Positions 45,133 through 53,864 of a stretch of DNA of 64,000 bases are shown here, piece by piece. The translations under genes were made by a program, and so were the position numbers. How positions within the stretch are numbered: the first letter of the stretch is position 1; each line of letters begins with the position of its first letter. The notes below the pieces were generated by a model, which searched no databases, was not told the origin of the DNA, and was given only the letters and a program-made list of their open reading frames with translations. The stretch is from JALFST01 sp022779285 (lineage in GTDB: Bacteria > Bacillota > Clostridia > Tissierellales > Peptoniphilaceae), in the NCBI GenBank assembly GCA_050313895.1, contig JBNPMI010000006.1, one strand, 5' to 3'.

Positions 45133-45159
45133 TTGTCACTCGCAATATACGAGTGCTAA
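45133..45159. promoter_or_regulatory. CIRCE element (HrcA operator)
   Basis: TTGTCACTC-N9-GAGTGCTAA on the plus strand; consensus arms are TTAGCACTC-N9-GAGTGCTAA. The arm distal to the promoter is perfect to consensus in one orientation; the other has two changes. It sits just downstream of the -10 of the groES promoter, the normal place for HrcA repression. Confidence 0.9.
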
Positions 45160-45169
45160 CAACATAGAT

Positions 45170-45198
45170 ATAATACATCATCTTTTGAGAAAAATCAA
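45170..45198 (-). promoter_or_regulatory. groESL promoter
   Basis: TTGATT (45198-45193) and TATTAT (45175-45170) on the minus strand with a 17-base spacer; the CIRCE element follows ten bases later. Confidence 0.85.
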
Positions 45199-45218
45199 CT
45201 TTTTCCGAATAAGTTTTC

Positions 45219-45279
45219 CGGCTACTGATGAAAAGCTAAAATACAACAAATAATCTTTAATAAAAAGCAGCATTTTTCC
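45219..45279. repeat. Diverged copy of the sequence at 47578-47636
   Basis: About 60 bases here share roughly two thirds of positions with 47578-47636 in direct orientation, including CGGCTA, GCTAA and CAACAAAT.ATCTT. The other copy is the 3' end of an IS30-like remnant, so this may be a solo degenerate IS end. It lies between the groES promoter and the reductase gene. The rest of 45200-45478 is AT-rich with no gene. Confidence 0.4.
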
Positions 45280-45478
45280 CCATTATAGAGCGGGAAGAAT
45301 GCTGGCAAGCGCTCTTTCCCTTCTTCACTTTCTCAACCATTTTCTATGATAATTTGCCTGCAAGTATTCTGCGAGGGGTTGAATTGAACCGGTTTGCATG
45401 TTTTTCGTTTTTCCTTTAGATAGGCAATGACCTCCCCTGACTGGCTCCTTTTTGGCCCAATCAGAAGAGGTCGCTCTA

Positions 45479-45500
45479 CAAAAAGATTTGTCTCTTTTTG
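45479..45500 (-). terminator. Possible terminator of the reductase gene
   Basis: CAAAAAGA and TCTTTTTG form an AT-rich stem-loop 13 bases after the reductase stop, with the U run inside the descending arm. A larger GC-richer hairpin (GACCTC...GAGGTC, 45428-45472) lies next to it but lacks a T run. Termination is plausible at one of the two. Confidence 0.5.
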
Positions 45501-45513
45501 ATAATTGTGCAAT

Positions 45514-47469
45514 CTATTTTGCTTCGTTTACGCCTTCGCTGGCTGCATTAGTACCGGCAGTGCGCCCGAAGACATGGATATCAACAAGGGCATTTCCGCC
45601 GAGGCGGTTCGAGCCGTGGATACCTCCTGTGACTTCTCCGGCTGCATATAGACCGGGAATGACCGTTCCTTCCGTATTGAGCACGCGGCAGTCAAGATCA
45701 ATGGTTAATCCGCCCATGGTGTGATGTACGGTCGGTTTTCTTGGCGACGCAAAGTAGGGAGGCTGATCCAACTTTTTCCCAAAGAGCTTGCGCCCGAATT
45801 CTGCATCTTCACCCGCTTCCACATAGCGGTTAAAGGTCTCGTGGGTATTTGCAAGCACCGCAGGATCCACCCCAATCTGTTTCGCAAGTTCTTCAATGGT
45901 GTCGGCGCGATAGATGGTGCCGTTAGCCACGAGGTCGTCGACAACATCGCCCCAGATATTGTGAACCCCATCAGGGCCGATCGATGTGCTATCTGCAATG
46001 ACATAGCTGAGCTGATCCTTCTGTGCAAGCAAAGCTTGATTCATGGTATCGCGACGGCCGTCTTCGGCCATAAAGCGCACGCCATCCTGGTTGATCTGAT
46101 AGTAGAATTCGACGCCATTGCCACCCATCCAGCCATTGAGGGCTCCGGTTTTCGGATCGCCGTAGGGCAAACACTGAATCCACTCCATGCCGGTGACTCC
46201 GGCGCCGATGGCCTGCGCCATGACGATTCCATCGCCCACATTGGCTGGAGAATTGGTCGTTCCGAGATCTAAAGCCAATTTAGGATCATATTTATGGCGC
46301 ATTTCCGGGTTGGCTGCGAAGCCGCCCGAAGCAATCACGACAGCGCGATTGGCTTTAATCTCCACCGGCGCGCCCTCTGCTGTGGTACCCTTGACGCCTG
46401 TGACGCGTCCATCGCTCTGGACAAGCTCCTGTGCACGACAGTTAAAGAGGAATTCCACCTTGAGCGCTTCGGCGCGATCGTGTTCTGCGCGGATGTAGTC
46501 ACTGCCGGCGGCGTTGATTGGCGTATGTGCCCGAGGCCATAATCCGCCTGCGACCGTGGAGGTTTTGTCATTGAATTGGACGCCGATGGATTCTAACCAC
46601 TCCAGCGTGGGATAGGAATCGGTAGCCAATTTTTCAACAAAGGGAAGTTTCCCGACATAATCGCCTCCATCATAAGTTTGTAGGATGTGCAAGGCAATAG
46701 AGTCAAATAAATGGTCTTTTTGACCGGATTGGTACGCATCGATCTCTTTACGAAGCTGATCCATGTAGGCCTGGTGTTCAGGCGATTTCGCTTCCTTTTC
46801 CGTCAGTGCGTAGAGGTTTTTCATCGCCTGTTCGGAGGCCGGCTCCACCAAGGCCTGACGCTTGGGATCTACGGCATTGTAGGGTCCGCCTGCGCGGATT
46901 GTATTTCCACCGAGCATGGACGTCTTTTCTACAAGAAGCACTGAAGCGCCTTTTTCTGCTGCGCTGATCGCTGCAGAAAGCCCGGCTCCGCCACCGCCGA
47001 TGACGACGACATCAGCCGTTTTATGAATGGGTTCGGCGGTTTTTTTCGATACCGGACGGGACTTCCATTCTTCCACATCCCCGCCGGCTTGACGTACAGC
47101 CTCCTCAACAGCCTGAAGCAATCCGGTGGATGTCACAGTGGCGCCGGAAACGGCGGAAACCGCCAGAGATTGGCTCTCAACAATGGCCGGCGGAATGGCA
47201 TCGATCGCTTTTGTTCCGATATCCTGGGTTTCCTGATGCTTTCCTACAGAGATTTCGCTGATTTTTCCTTCGGCAACCTTGACAGTGACCGGGAATTCCC
47301 CATGGAAGCCCTTTGCCGTGACTTCGTAGTCTCCGTCCTTCAGTACGCTGTTGCTCGTTTGCCCGGAGACAGATGGCGTCTCTTTTTTCGGGGAATTCTG
47401 TTTTCCGCCGCAAGCGCTGAGCGATAAGCATGCAGCAAGAAGGAACGCGATCCATTTTGTTTTTTTCAT
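45514..47469 (-). CDS. Flavinylated lipoprotein FAD-dependent reductase (fumarate-reductase-like)
   Basis: 651-residue secreted lipoprotein. The signal peptide ends in the lipobox LSAC, with C20 lipidated. An FMN-binding domain (about 45-130) has the flavinylation motif SGAT ending at T111. A FAD-binding oxidoreductase domain follows, starting VVVIGGGGAGLSAA (about 154-167) and ending GLYAAGEVTGG...NRLGGNALVD. This is the architecture of extracellular fumarate, urocanate or acrylate-type reductases that take electrons via covalent FMN. The true acceptor is unknown. The ATG at 47469 has AGGAGG. The gene stands alone, looks more GC-rich than its neighbours by eye, and is flanked by IS30-like sequence. 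Confidence 0.88.
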   Translation of the reverse strand: MKKTKWIAFLLAACLSLSACGGKQNSPKKETPSVSGQTSNSVLKDGDYEVTAKGFHGEFPVTVKVAEGKISEISVGKHQETQDIGTKAIDAIPPAIVESQSLAVSAVSGATVTSTGLLQAVEEAVRQAGGDVEEWKSRPVSKKTAEPIHKTADVVVIGGGGAGLSAAISAAEKGASVLLVEKTSMLGGNTIRAGGPYNAVDPKRQALVEPASEQAMKNLYALTEKEAKSPEHQAYMDQLRKEIDAYQSGQKDHLFDSIALHILQTYDGGDYVGKLPFVEKLATDSYPTLEWLESIGVQFNDKTSTVAGGLWPRAHTPINAAGSDYIRAEHDRAEALKVEFLFNCRAQELVQSDGRVTGVKGTTAEGAPVEIKANRAVVIASGGFAANPEMRHKYDPKLALDLGTTNSPANVGDGIVMAQAIGAGVTGMEWIQCLPYGDPKTGALNGWMGGNGVEFYYQINQDGVRFMAEDGRRDTMNQALLAQKDQLSYVIADSTSIGPDGVHNIWGDVVDDLVANGTIYRADTIEELAKQIGVDPAVLANTHETFNRYVEAGEDAEFGRKLFGKKLDQPPYFASPRKPTVHHTMGGLTIDLDCRVLNTEGTVIPGLYAAGEVTGGIHGSNRLGGNALVDIHVFGRTAGTNAASEGVNEAK

Positions 47470-47527
47470 ACAACCTCCTGTGATTTCGAATATTTTGTTT
47501 GTGAAAAGACAATCAAACATTATGTAA

Positions 47528-47556
47528 ATTGTATCATACAAGTTTAGTTTTCCCAA
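47528..47556 (-). promoter_or_regulatory. Promoter of the reductase gene
   Basis: TTGGGA (47556-47551) and TACAAT (47533-47528) on the minus strand, 17-base spacer. The -35 lies inside the inverted repeat at 47550-47573. Confidence 0.6.
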
Positions 47557-47573
47557 CCAAAACATTTTGGGAA
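47550..47573. promoter_or_regulatory. Nested inverted repeats over the reductase -35
   Basis: Outer arms TTCCCAA and TTGGGAA (47550-47556, 47567-47573) are perfect with ten bases between. A second perfect repeat, CCAAAA-CA-TTTTGG (47557-47570), overlaps them. The position over the -35 suggests an operator; no regulator gene lies nearby. Confidence 0.5.
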
Positions 47574-47577
47574 TCTA

Positions 47578-47938
47578 CGGCTAATTGCAAGCTAAGACGC
47601 AACAAATGATCTTCGATTATAAAGTAGCGTCCTTCCGTTCTTTGAATAGGAGATGTACTATACAGACGGATATCGCTCCCCTTGGAAATCGGTCGTCTGA
47701 TCAATCTGTTTCATTACTCTCTTTGCCCGGCACTATAGGAATGGCCGAAATCGATCTGCCTTTCCGGCTCTTGGACGATTCCCTCAACGAATTGCTCGAA
47801 AGGCCTCCCGTCTACAAGCTCAAAGCCGTTGTCTACAGTGATATTCTTAAAAATTTCTCTAAATCTCCTGCTCCCCTTAGACATTCCGCTCCTTAATGTC
47901 TTGCAGTCGATCATGGTCGGGTACGTACGATGTAGCAA
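47578..47938 (-). pseudogene. IS30-family transposase remnant with 3' end
   Basis: The minus-strand translation gives FREIFKNITVDNGFEL, then FGHSYSAGQRE, two stop codons (at about 47716-47711) and, in the same frame, NRLIRRPISKGSDI. This is the order of the IS30 transposase C-terminal half: TVDNGSEF, then F.HPYSS.ERG.NE, then N.LIRRFIPKG. The 5' half is missing. The CAACAAAT...TTGCAATT region at 47578-47610 is probably the right terminal end of the element. Inactive by truncation and stops. Confidence 0.78.
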
Positions 47939-48246
47939 TATGCAGGGATCGTTTATGTGTACAGAAATTAACTTACCTGTTATTTAGGCGCAATCATTCT
48001 GCTTGCGGAATGATTGCTGAAATGGAAATGCACATATGAAATCGAGCTACGCTTATTGGAAAATTTGATTTTTTGGCTTCCATTGTTCCTTAAAGCATTT
48101 ACGGAAACCAAAAGAAAAAATGCAACTGTCATGTGTTATATAAGCATCGCTATTGTCTACTTATGGTATATGGCACAAGCAAAGATAATTTGTACAGAGA
48201 AATCAAATAAAATTTAATTTGCAAAACAAGCTTATGGTTAAACGAA
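47939..48246. other. Non-coding AT-rich stretch upstream of srtB 3' end
   Basis: No gene can be supported. It contains a hairpin at 47990-48017 (GCAATCATTC paired with GAATGATTGC) and a 67-codon plus-strand frame (48014-48217) without a ribosome binding site. It may include more decayed mobile-element sequence; no matching left end of the IS30 remnant is seen. Confidence 0.5.
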
Positions 48247-48283
48247 CTGCACCCCAATCCCGATTGTCCGGATTAGGGTGCAG
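48247..48283 (-). terminator. Hairpin after srtB, probable weak terminator
   Basis: CTGCACCC.AATCC and GGATT.GGGTGCAG arms form a stable stem ten bases after the srtB stop. The following minus-strand bases TTCGTTT are only moderately T-rich. Confidence 0.6.
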
Positions 48284-48293
48284 TCCATTCTCT

Positions 48294-49112
48294 TTACGGC
48301 TTTTCTTCCGTACTGCCATCCATAGATACCGTTCCCTCGTCTGTAGTGATACTTTCCAAAACGCCGACGATCGCGAGCCGCTTCGAATCATCCTGATTCG
48401 GGGTGCAGGTCGAAAGAGTAACGATTCTGTCCTTTGCTGTAAGTGTCCTTGTGAATTGCATATTCGTTTCGGACTCAGCCGCCGTTTTTTGCAAAAAGTC
48501 AGCCCACTCATCCTCAGCCGTATTGGGATTGCGATACGGTGCATCCGCCGCAACATGATATATGGAAAATATACGATACGTATTGATGCCTCCGTCGTGA
48601 ACAAGCGTAAATGTCTTTGGACTTTGATCCGTGTACTCCTGATCTAAAAAATGCTTGAGGACACCAAACATCTGATCTCCCTGATAGAACATATGTCCGT
48701 AAATCACGGTATTCTGGTCTGTCAGATCCGGACGGTTCTCATAGTCCAGAAACAGAGTTCCGGCTATGTTATATTCGCGCTTCATATTACGGCGCAGATA
48801 AAAGTCATTGTCCTTTGCCTGCACAACCGGATATGCCGCCTTTGTACCCTGGATTTCCAGATACATCACGGAATCCGTATTCTCCGACCTTAAAAGCTCC
48901 ATAACGGATCGATAGTCAAGAATTTGCGCCTTTTCTGTTCCTGTAGCAGAGGAGTCCATGGGTGGACGCAGCTTTTCTATTTTTTTCTCGATTGCATGAA
49001 ACTCCTCCTCTCCGCGATATCTGGACCAAACATAGGTTCCGATTTGATATCCGCAATAGAGAATGATTGCAATAAGAATGAGCTGGATTATACGAAGTAA
49101 CCATTTCTTCAT
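48294..49112 (-). CDS. srtB: Class B sortase
   Basis: 272-residue membrane-anchored transpeptidase. An N-terminal helix (about 5-24) is followed by the sortase domain. The catalytic histidine lies in VIYGHMF, the cysteine in TLSTC (C236) and the arginine in SKRLAIV (about R245). Class B enzymes attach proteins with NPQTN- or LPxTG-like motifs to peptidoglycan, sometimes pilins or heme proteins. No sorting-signal substrate is visible in this window. Overlaps the upstream unknown gene by four bases. A short acidic tail after the domain is not typical. Confidence 0.93.
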   Translation of the reverse strand: MKKWLLRIIQLILIAIILYCGYQIGTYVWSRYRGEEEFHAIEKKIEKLRPPMDSSATGTEKAQILDYRSVMELLRSENTDSVMYLEIQGTKAAYPVVQAKDNDFYLRRNMKREYNIAGTLFLDYENRPDLTDQNTVIYGHMFYQGDQMFGVLKHFLDQEYTDQSPKTFTLVHDGGINTYRIFSIYHVAADAPYRNPNTAEDEWADFLQKTAAESETNMQFTRTLTAKDRIVTLSTCTPNQDDSKRLAIVGVLESITTDEGTVSMDGSTEEKP

Positions 49113-49810
49113 ATCCGATCCTCGCCTTCTCCCTGTTCATCCGCACAATTCGTTTCATCGGATGAAAAATCTGAAGCGGCAAGATAGCATGCATAAACCG
49201 TTTCTTCGTATTTTTCAGCATAGGATGCGATGCGGGCGTTCTCTCCGGAATCCGGAGTCCCGACGCTTTGTATCAAAAGATCATATTCGAAAATTCGTCG
49301 TGCATATTCCGGGGAAGCTAAGGCCTCCGGATCCTTTTGCAGCTGATCCAGCTTCTCCTGACGTTCCTCAATCACATATTTCAGTAAATCATAGGGCGTG
49401 TTTTTCACCTTCGTATACAGCTCCGGTAAGTGAAATGTGCAGGCCTCGAATTCGTACACTTCGATCGTATTCAGAAAATGCATCAACACCGTTTTTAATA
49501 CATCCTGATTCAGCTCAACGCCTTGATATGGCAAATCATTTTTCATATACCGCATGAGATCCTGAACTTCATGCCCAATCAGAATTGCCTTTTCAAGAGA
49601 TTCATTTTCGTATTTTCCCTGACCGGATTGCTCCGGCTCAAAAAGCCAATTTTCCATATCCACAACACGATCTACGATTGTCAAAGTCGTTTCCAGCTTG
49701 TCTTCGGCAAGCTGAGCTTGTATAAAGCCCTTTGCCTCCTGCGCGATACCGTTCTCCACCTTTTTGTTATCTCCGGTGAAAAAGCTCAAAATCTGATCCA
49801 TTTTGCTCAT
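49109..49810 (-). CDS. Unknown soluble protein coupled to srtB
   Basis: 233 residues, not recognised. It has no signal peptide or membrane helix and looks helical and acidic, ending in a Glu/Asp-rich tail after SDETNCADEQGEG. Notable hydrophobic-helical stretches are QDVLKTVLMHFLNTIEVYEF and a coiled-coil-like VIEERQEKLDQLQKDPEAL. Its stop overlaps the srtB start by four bases, so translation is coupled, suggesting a partner or regulatory role for the sortase pathway. It follows pepF by 37 bases, with GGAGG before its start. Function cannot be stated. Confidence 0.75.
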   Translation of the reverse strand: MSKMDQILSFFTGDNKKVENGIAQEAKGFIQAQLAEDKLETTLTIVDRVVDMENWLFEPEQSGQGKYENESLEKAILIGHEVQDLMRYMKNDLPYQGVELNQDVLKTVLMHFLNTIEVYEFEACTFHLPELYTKVKNTPYDLLKYVIEERQEKLDQLQKDPEALASPEYARRIFEYDLLIQSVGTPDSGENARIASYAEKYEETVYACYLAASDFSSDETNCADEQGEGEDRI

Positions 49811-49847
49811 ACAAGCCTCCCAAAACAGTCCATCGAATGAATCTGAG

Positions 49848-51608
49848 TTACAGACTATCCATTGATTCCAATTCTTCTACCAATTTTCGAAACACATCAA
49901 GCGCACGGTCTACCGTATTCGGATTCGAGAGATCACACCCCGCATTCTTCAGCTGTTCGATCGGGAAATGATGTCCACCATCGCGTAGCATATTCAAATA
50001 TTGTTTTCTTTCCTCATCTCCGCCATGCAAAACTCTCTGCGAAAGCACTTCCGCCGCAGTAAATCCGGTAGCATATTTATACACATAAAAATCGTTATAA
50101 AAATGAGGAATTCGCATCCATTCATGGGAAATCAAATCATCGGAAATCATAGCCTCGCCAAAATATTTTCTGTTCAATTCGCCGTAGATCGCATCAAAAT
50201 CTCCCGCAGTCAGGCCCTCCTTCCGCTCAATGCGCTTATGTGTGATCTTTTCAAATTCGGCAAACATTGTTTGACGAAATACGGTGGATTTGAAGCTCTC
50301 CAAATGGTGATCAAGAAGCATCAGCTTTTCTTCCGCAGTTTCAGCTCTTTTTGTCAACTCATGCAGGAGCAGCAGCTCATTGAATGTGGATGCCACCTCT
50401 GCTGTAAAAATAGTATATTGATATGACAAAAACTCATTGTTCCGCTTTGCTAAATAGCTGTGCATGGAATGTCCCATTTCATGTGCAAGCGTAAAAACGG
50501 AATCCAACGTTCCATTAAAATTCATACTGATATAGGGCATGCTGTCATAAGAACCGGATGAATATGCACCACCGGGTTTGCCCTTTCTAGGAAAAGCGTC
50601 GATCCAGCCCTCTTCAAATGCACTTCGACAGACATCCTGATATTCCTTGCCCAATGGCGCCACAGAGGCAATGACAAGCTCTTTGGCCTCCTCAAAGGTG
50701 TACGAGCGGGTGTCACCCTTGGCGATGGGAAGATACACATCATACATATGCTGTTCCTTGAAACCCAAAAGCTCTTTTTTCTTAGCATAATATCTATGGA
50801 GCAAGGGCAGACTTCTGTGGACGCTCTCAATCAGAGCATCATACACCTCGACAGGAACATTATCCGCAAACAGCTCCATCTCACGCGCTGATTTGAATTT
50901 TTTTATTTGAGCAAGAGTGACTAAGGATTGAATATTGTTGAGATATGCGGTCGCAATCGTATTGGAATATCCGGCGATCGTTTCGTATAGGTTTTCAAAT
51001 GCTTCCTTTCTTATGGACACATCCGCATTCTGCTCCCACTTTGTGAAATTGCTCATTGTCAGCTCTTCATTGCCGGCATTCTTGAGCGTTGGAAACTTCA
51101 AATCTGTATTCATAAAGAAATAGTAGATATCTCCGGGTGCATCATTTTGGAAAGAGAGCTTTGCCAGGAGCTGTTCGCTGTCGACAGACAGTGTGTGCTC
51201 CGCATAACGAAAAACCTTGCCCAGCCATTCATGAAACTCGCTGTATTTTTCATCTCTCATAATCAAAGCGCGTTCTTTTTCGGAAAGAGACAGAAGATAC
51301 GGCTCCAGAAATGACAATGCCTCGGCCAATTCACGATAAAGTCTGTTGGCTTCCTGATTGTCCTTTTGCGCCTCCGGTACACGGCTGTCTTCGTCCTGCT
51401 TCATATGTGTATACACCGCGACATGCTCCGCTACGCGCAACGTATCTCGCATCGCCCCTAAAATCGCCAACAAATCGTACTCTTGTTTTGAAGCGAGCGC
51501 CTTGATCTTTTCAATTCCGGCGGATAACTCGCTTTCTTTTGCCTGTAAATCCTCACGGGAGGCGATCATGGCCTCCAAATTCCAAGTTGTCTTGTCCGTC
51601 CAGCTCAT
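49848..51608 (-). CDS. pepF: Oligoendopeptidase F
   Basis: 586-residue M3B metallopeptidase that digests short peptides in the cytoplasm. The zinc motif is HEMGHS within LAHEMGHSMHSYLA, and the downstream YQYTIFTAEVASTFNE supplies the third ligand. Length is typical (about 600). The start at 51608 (MSWTDK) follows GAGGAAG and overlaps mutY by four bases. The longer frame from 51725 lies in mutY. Confidence 0.95.
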   Translation of the reverse strand: MSWTDKTTWNLEAMIASREDLQAKESELSAGIEKIKALASKQEYDLLAILGAMRDTLRVAEHVAVYTHMKQDEDSRVPEAQKDNQEANRLYRELAEALSFLEPYLLSLSEKERALIMRDEKYSEFHEWLGKVFRYAEHTLSVDSEQLLAKLSFQNDAPGDIYYFFMNTDLKFPTLKNAGNEELTMSNFTKWEQNADVSIRKEAFENLYETIAGYSNTIATAYLNNIQSLVTLAQIKKFKSAREMELFADNVPVEVYDALIESVHRSLPLLHRYYAKKKELLGFKEQHMYDVYLPIAKGDTRSYTFEEAKELVIASVAPLGKEYQDVCRSAFEEGWIDAFPRKGKPGGAYSSGSYDSMPYISMNFNGTLDSVFTLAHEMGHSMHSYLAKRNNEFLSYQYTIFTAEVASTFNELLLLHELTKRAETAEEKLMLLDHHLESFKSTVFRQTMFAEFEKITHKRIERKEGLTAGDFDAIYGELNRKYFGEAMISDDLISHEWMRIPHFYNDFYVYKYATGFTAAEVLSQRVLHGGDEERKQYLNMLRDGGHHFPIEQLKNAGCDLSNPNTVDRALDVFRKLVEELESMDSL

Positions 51609-52672
51609 TTCTTCCTCTTTTCCAGATAAAACCGATATGCCGTCGGAACGGAAAAATCGCTCTGTAATTGCTCTTCTTGTACCCATGCCGTTTCCGTATA
51701 CGCATCCGCTCGAACGCCGATCCACGAATCCGAAACCGCATCTGTCTCTGTAAGCTCAATCTCCAATCCACGCATATTCCATTCACATCCACTGAAAACT
51801 CTGTGATGTTTGCCCAAATCCTGTACTCGTCCATTTGCTATTTTATCTTGAATCTGCTGATCCAAATATGTCATATCGGGAATATGATATGTTGGTAAAG
51901 ACCACATCCCGCTAAGCAGCATTTTAGATGCGCGCTTCACTATCATGATTTGCCCATTCATGCGAATTTTAAGCACTAAAACATTTTCTTTCGGCCGTTC
52001 CTTTTTTGCATCGCGGACAGGAAGCTGATCCGCCGTCCCCATCCGAAGACTCACACACTCCTGTTGAAGAGGACATGATTCGCATCGTGCAGGTCCGTTA
52101 GGAATGCAAACACCGGAACCCAGATCCATCAACGCCTGATTAAAATCCCCCGGCCGATCCTCGGGAATCCACAACAAAAGGTGCTTTTCCAGTCTTTTTT
52201 TGACTTGAGTCTGATCGATGCTTTCCTTTTCATTGAGTAAACGAGCTGCTACTCGATAAGCATTGCCGTCAGGTGCAATTTCTTTTTTCCCAAATGCAAT
52301 AGAGGCGATGGCTCCTGCTGTATATCTTCCGATTCCCGGCAATGCAGTCAATTCTTTCACTGATGAGGGAATCTGTCCTGCATGCTCCTGGAGAATCCGA
52401 CGCGCCGCTTTTTGTAAATTTCGTACTCGTGAATAATATCCGAGTCCCTGCCAAAGCATCAGCAGCTTCTCTTCCTCACACATTGATAACGCATAAATAT
52501 CCGGAAGCTCCCGAATAAAACGGGAATAATAGGGCAAAGCCGCTTCCACTCTTGTCTGCTGCAGCATGATTTCCGATACCCATACGTGGTATGGAGTGGG
52601 ATCCTCTCTCCATGGAAGATGTGTCCTGCGGTTTTGATCATACCATTTGAGTAATTTTGTAGTGATTTCCAT
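51605..52672 (-). CDS. mutY: Adenine DNA glycosylase MutY
   Basis: 355-residue glycosylase that removes adenine opposite 8-oxoguanine. Catalytic helix region QTRVE (glutamate), helix-hairpin-helix LPGIGRYTAGA with a following Asp in PDGNAYRV, a 4Fe-4S site (C-IPNGPAR-C-ES-C-PLQQE-C), and a C-terminal NUDIX-like domain from about 230. The ATG at 52672 follows GGAGG; a GTG at 52684 would start within the ribosome binding site. First gene of mutY-pepF-unknown-srtB, or preceded by the CpaE-like gene 51 bases upstream. Confidence 0.95.
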   Translation of the reverse strand: MEITTKLLKWYDQNRRTHLPWREDPTPYHVWVSEIMLQQTRVEAALPYYSRFIRELPDIYALSMCEEEKLLMLWQGLGYYSRVRNLQKAARRILQEHAGQIPSSVKELTALPGIGRYTAGAIASIAFGKKEIAPDGNAYRVAARLLNEKESIDQTQVKKRLEKHLLLWIPEDRPGDFNQALMDLGSGVCIPNGPARCESCPLQQECVSLRMGTADQLPVRDAKKERPKENVLVLKIRMNGQIMIVKRASKMLLSGMWSLPTYHIPDMTYLDQQIQDKIANGRVQDLGKHHRVFSGCEWNMRGLEIELTETDAVSDSWIGVRADAYTETAWVQEEQLQSDFSVPTAYRFYLEKRKK

Positions 52673-52723
52673 TCTTTCCTCCACAATGAATGGAAATATT
52701 ATATAGGAGATGACGGTTTCTGT

Positions 52724-53803
52724 TCAATGCAAATAAAGCGCCGCCTCGTGCCATGCCAGAATCCGCTCAAATGTTTCTTTTTGATCAGTACTGTCGTTTT
52801 TGATTGCTTGCCATTTGCTTTCCTGCAATGAGCAGACTCTTTTCGAATCCATTATCGAGGCATCGGATTGAAGAAAAATCACAAAATCCTTTTTTTCCGA
52901 GTATAGGATGCCCATCTCCCTCAATGAGCATATTTTGGACCAGCGCAGCCTTCCCGACTCTCCGGAGACCAAGTATAAGCTTGGCATGGAGGTACCGAAG
53001 ATCCTTGACCAATACCGATTTTCGTGCGCATGAATATCAAGAATCATTTCATCGAAGCACATTTGAAAAGCCTCAAAAATCCTCCGCCATTCCTCCGGTT
53101 CCAGAAAAAAATCACCGGGATCCCGAGAGCTTCGAAAAAAATAATATCCTTCCGCAGTGCGCTGTACACAGGCATTCGCTTTGTCAGCCAAATTGCCATG
53201 TCTGCTCTTTGCCGCTATGGCAAGATCTCGGAAGGTTGGACATGAAGGATTGTCGGAAGCCGTTGACATACCTTGCCTTTCGAAAATCTGTTCTTCATAG
53301 GGAAACGGATCCAATTCTAAAAGCAGGATTCTTTTTTGAGAATATTGCCAACAGATCGCCTTTGCAAGGTCTCTGGCGCATATCGATGCCCCCAGACCGC
53401 CTGTACAGGCGCTGATGCGAAAGATTTTTCCCCTTTGCTCAGAAAATACGCTCCCCTCTTGCGCCGGTAAAAATCCCATCAAAACACGAATCATATCCGG
53501 AGCTGGAAGGTACCGATAAATGAAGCGTTCCGGATGCTCAAGCATTAACCTCCGATCCTGTACCAAGTACTTTATTTTTTTTGTGAGCCGGTTCCCGCAT
53601 TCCGACAGCTCCGTTTTTTCCTCGGCTTCCAAGGAATTGTCATTCACAATCAGAATCAAGTCATATTGTTCGGGATTTTGATCATAAAAATCCTGAGAAT
53701 TGATCTTTGAAATCAAAAGCTCACCGGGATTTTCTCTTCGAATCGCAGAAATCCACCGATTTGCATATTCCTGATCCTCAGCCTGTATTGCCACATGAAA
53801 CAT
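52724..53803 (-). CDS. CpaE/TadZ-like protein with degenerate P-loop
   Basis: 359 residues. The N-terminal 110 look like an atypical receiver (alternating beta/alpha, with LILIVNDNS and a late FIYRYLPAPDMIRVLMGF). The remainder resembles MinD/ParA ATPases: FRISACTGGLGASICARDLAKA (about 128-149), then LLLELDPFPYE. The motif KGGxGKT reads TGGLGAS, so both lysines are lost and ATP hydrolysis is unlikely. CpaE/TadZ proteins place Tad/Flp pilus or competence machines at cell poles, but no tad or pil gene is visible here. GGAGGTGGATT precedes the ATG. Function inferred from fold only. Confidence 0.7.
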   Translation of the reverse strand: MFHVAIQAEDQEYANRWISAIRRENPGELLISKINSQDFYDQNPEQYDLILIVNDNSLEAEEKTELSECGNRLTKKIKYLVQDRRLMLEHPERFIYRYLPAPDMIRVLMGFLPAQEGSVFSEQRGKIFRISACTGGLGASICARDLAKAICWQYSQKRILLLELDPFPYEEQIFERQGMSTASDNPSCPTFRDLAIAAKSRHGNLADKANACVQRTAEGYYFFRSSRDPGDFFLEPEEWRRIFEAFQMCFDEMILDIHAHENRYWSRIFGTSMPSLYLVSGESGRLRWSKICSLREMGILYSEKKDFVIFLQSDASIMDSKRVCSLQESKWQAIKNDSTDQKETFERILAWHEAALYLH

Positions 53804-53864
53804 AATCCACCTCCTTGCCATCAGGATAGCAAAGAGAATGTCTCAAGGAGTCCCGTTCTGATTG

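Noticed and set aside
45219..47636. Intact composite transposon
   Set aside because: Only one side has transposase sequence and it is broken; no complete pair of inverted terminal repeats or target duplication is seen.
48014..48217. 67-codon plus-strand frame as a small membrane protein
   Set aside because: It has a hydrophobic stretch but no ribosome binding site, overlaps a hairpin and lies in AT-rich DNA next to mobile-element debris.
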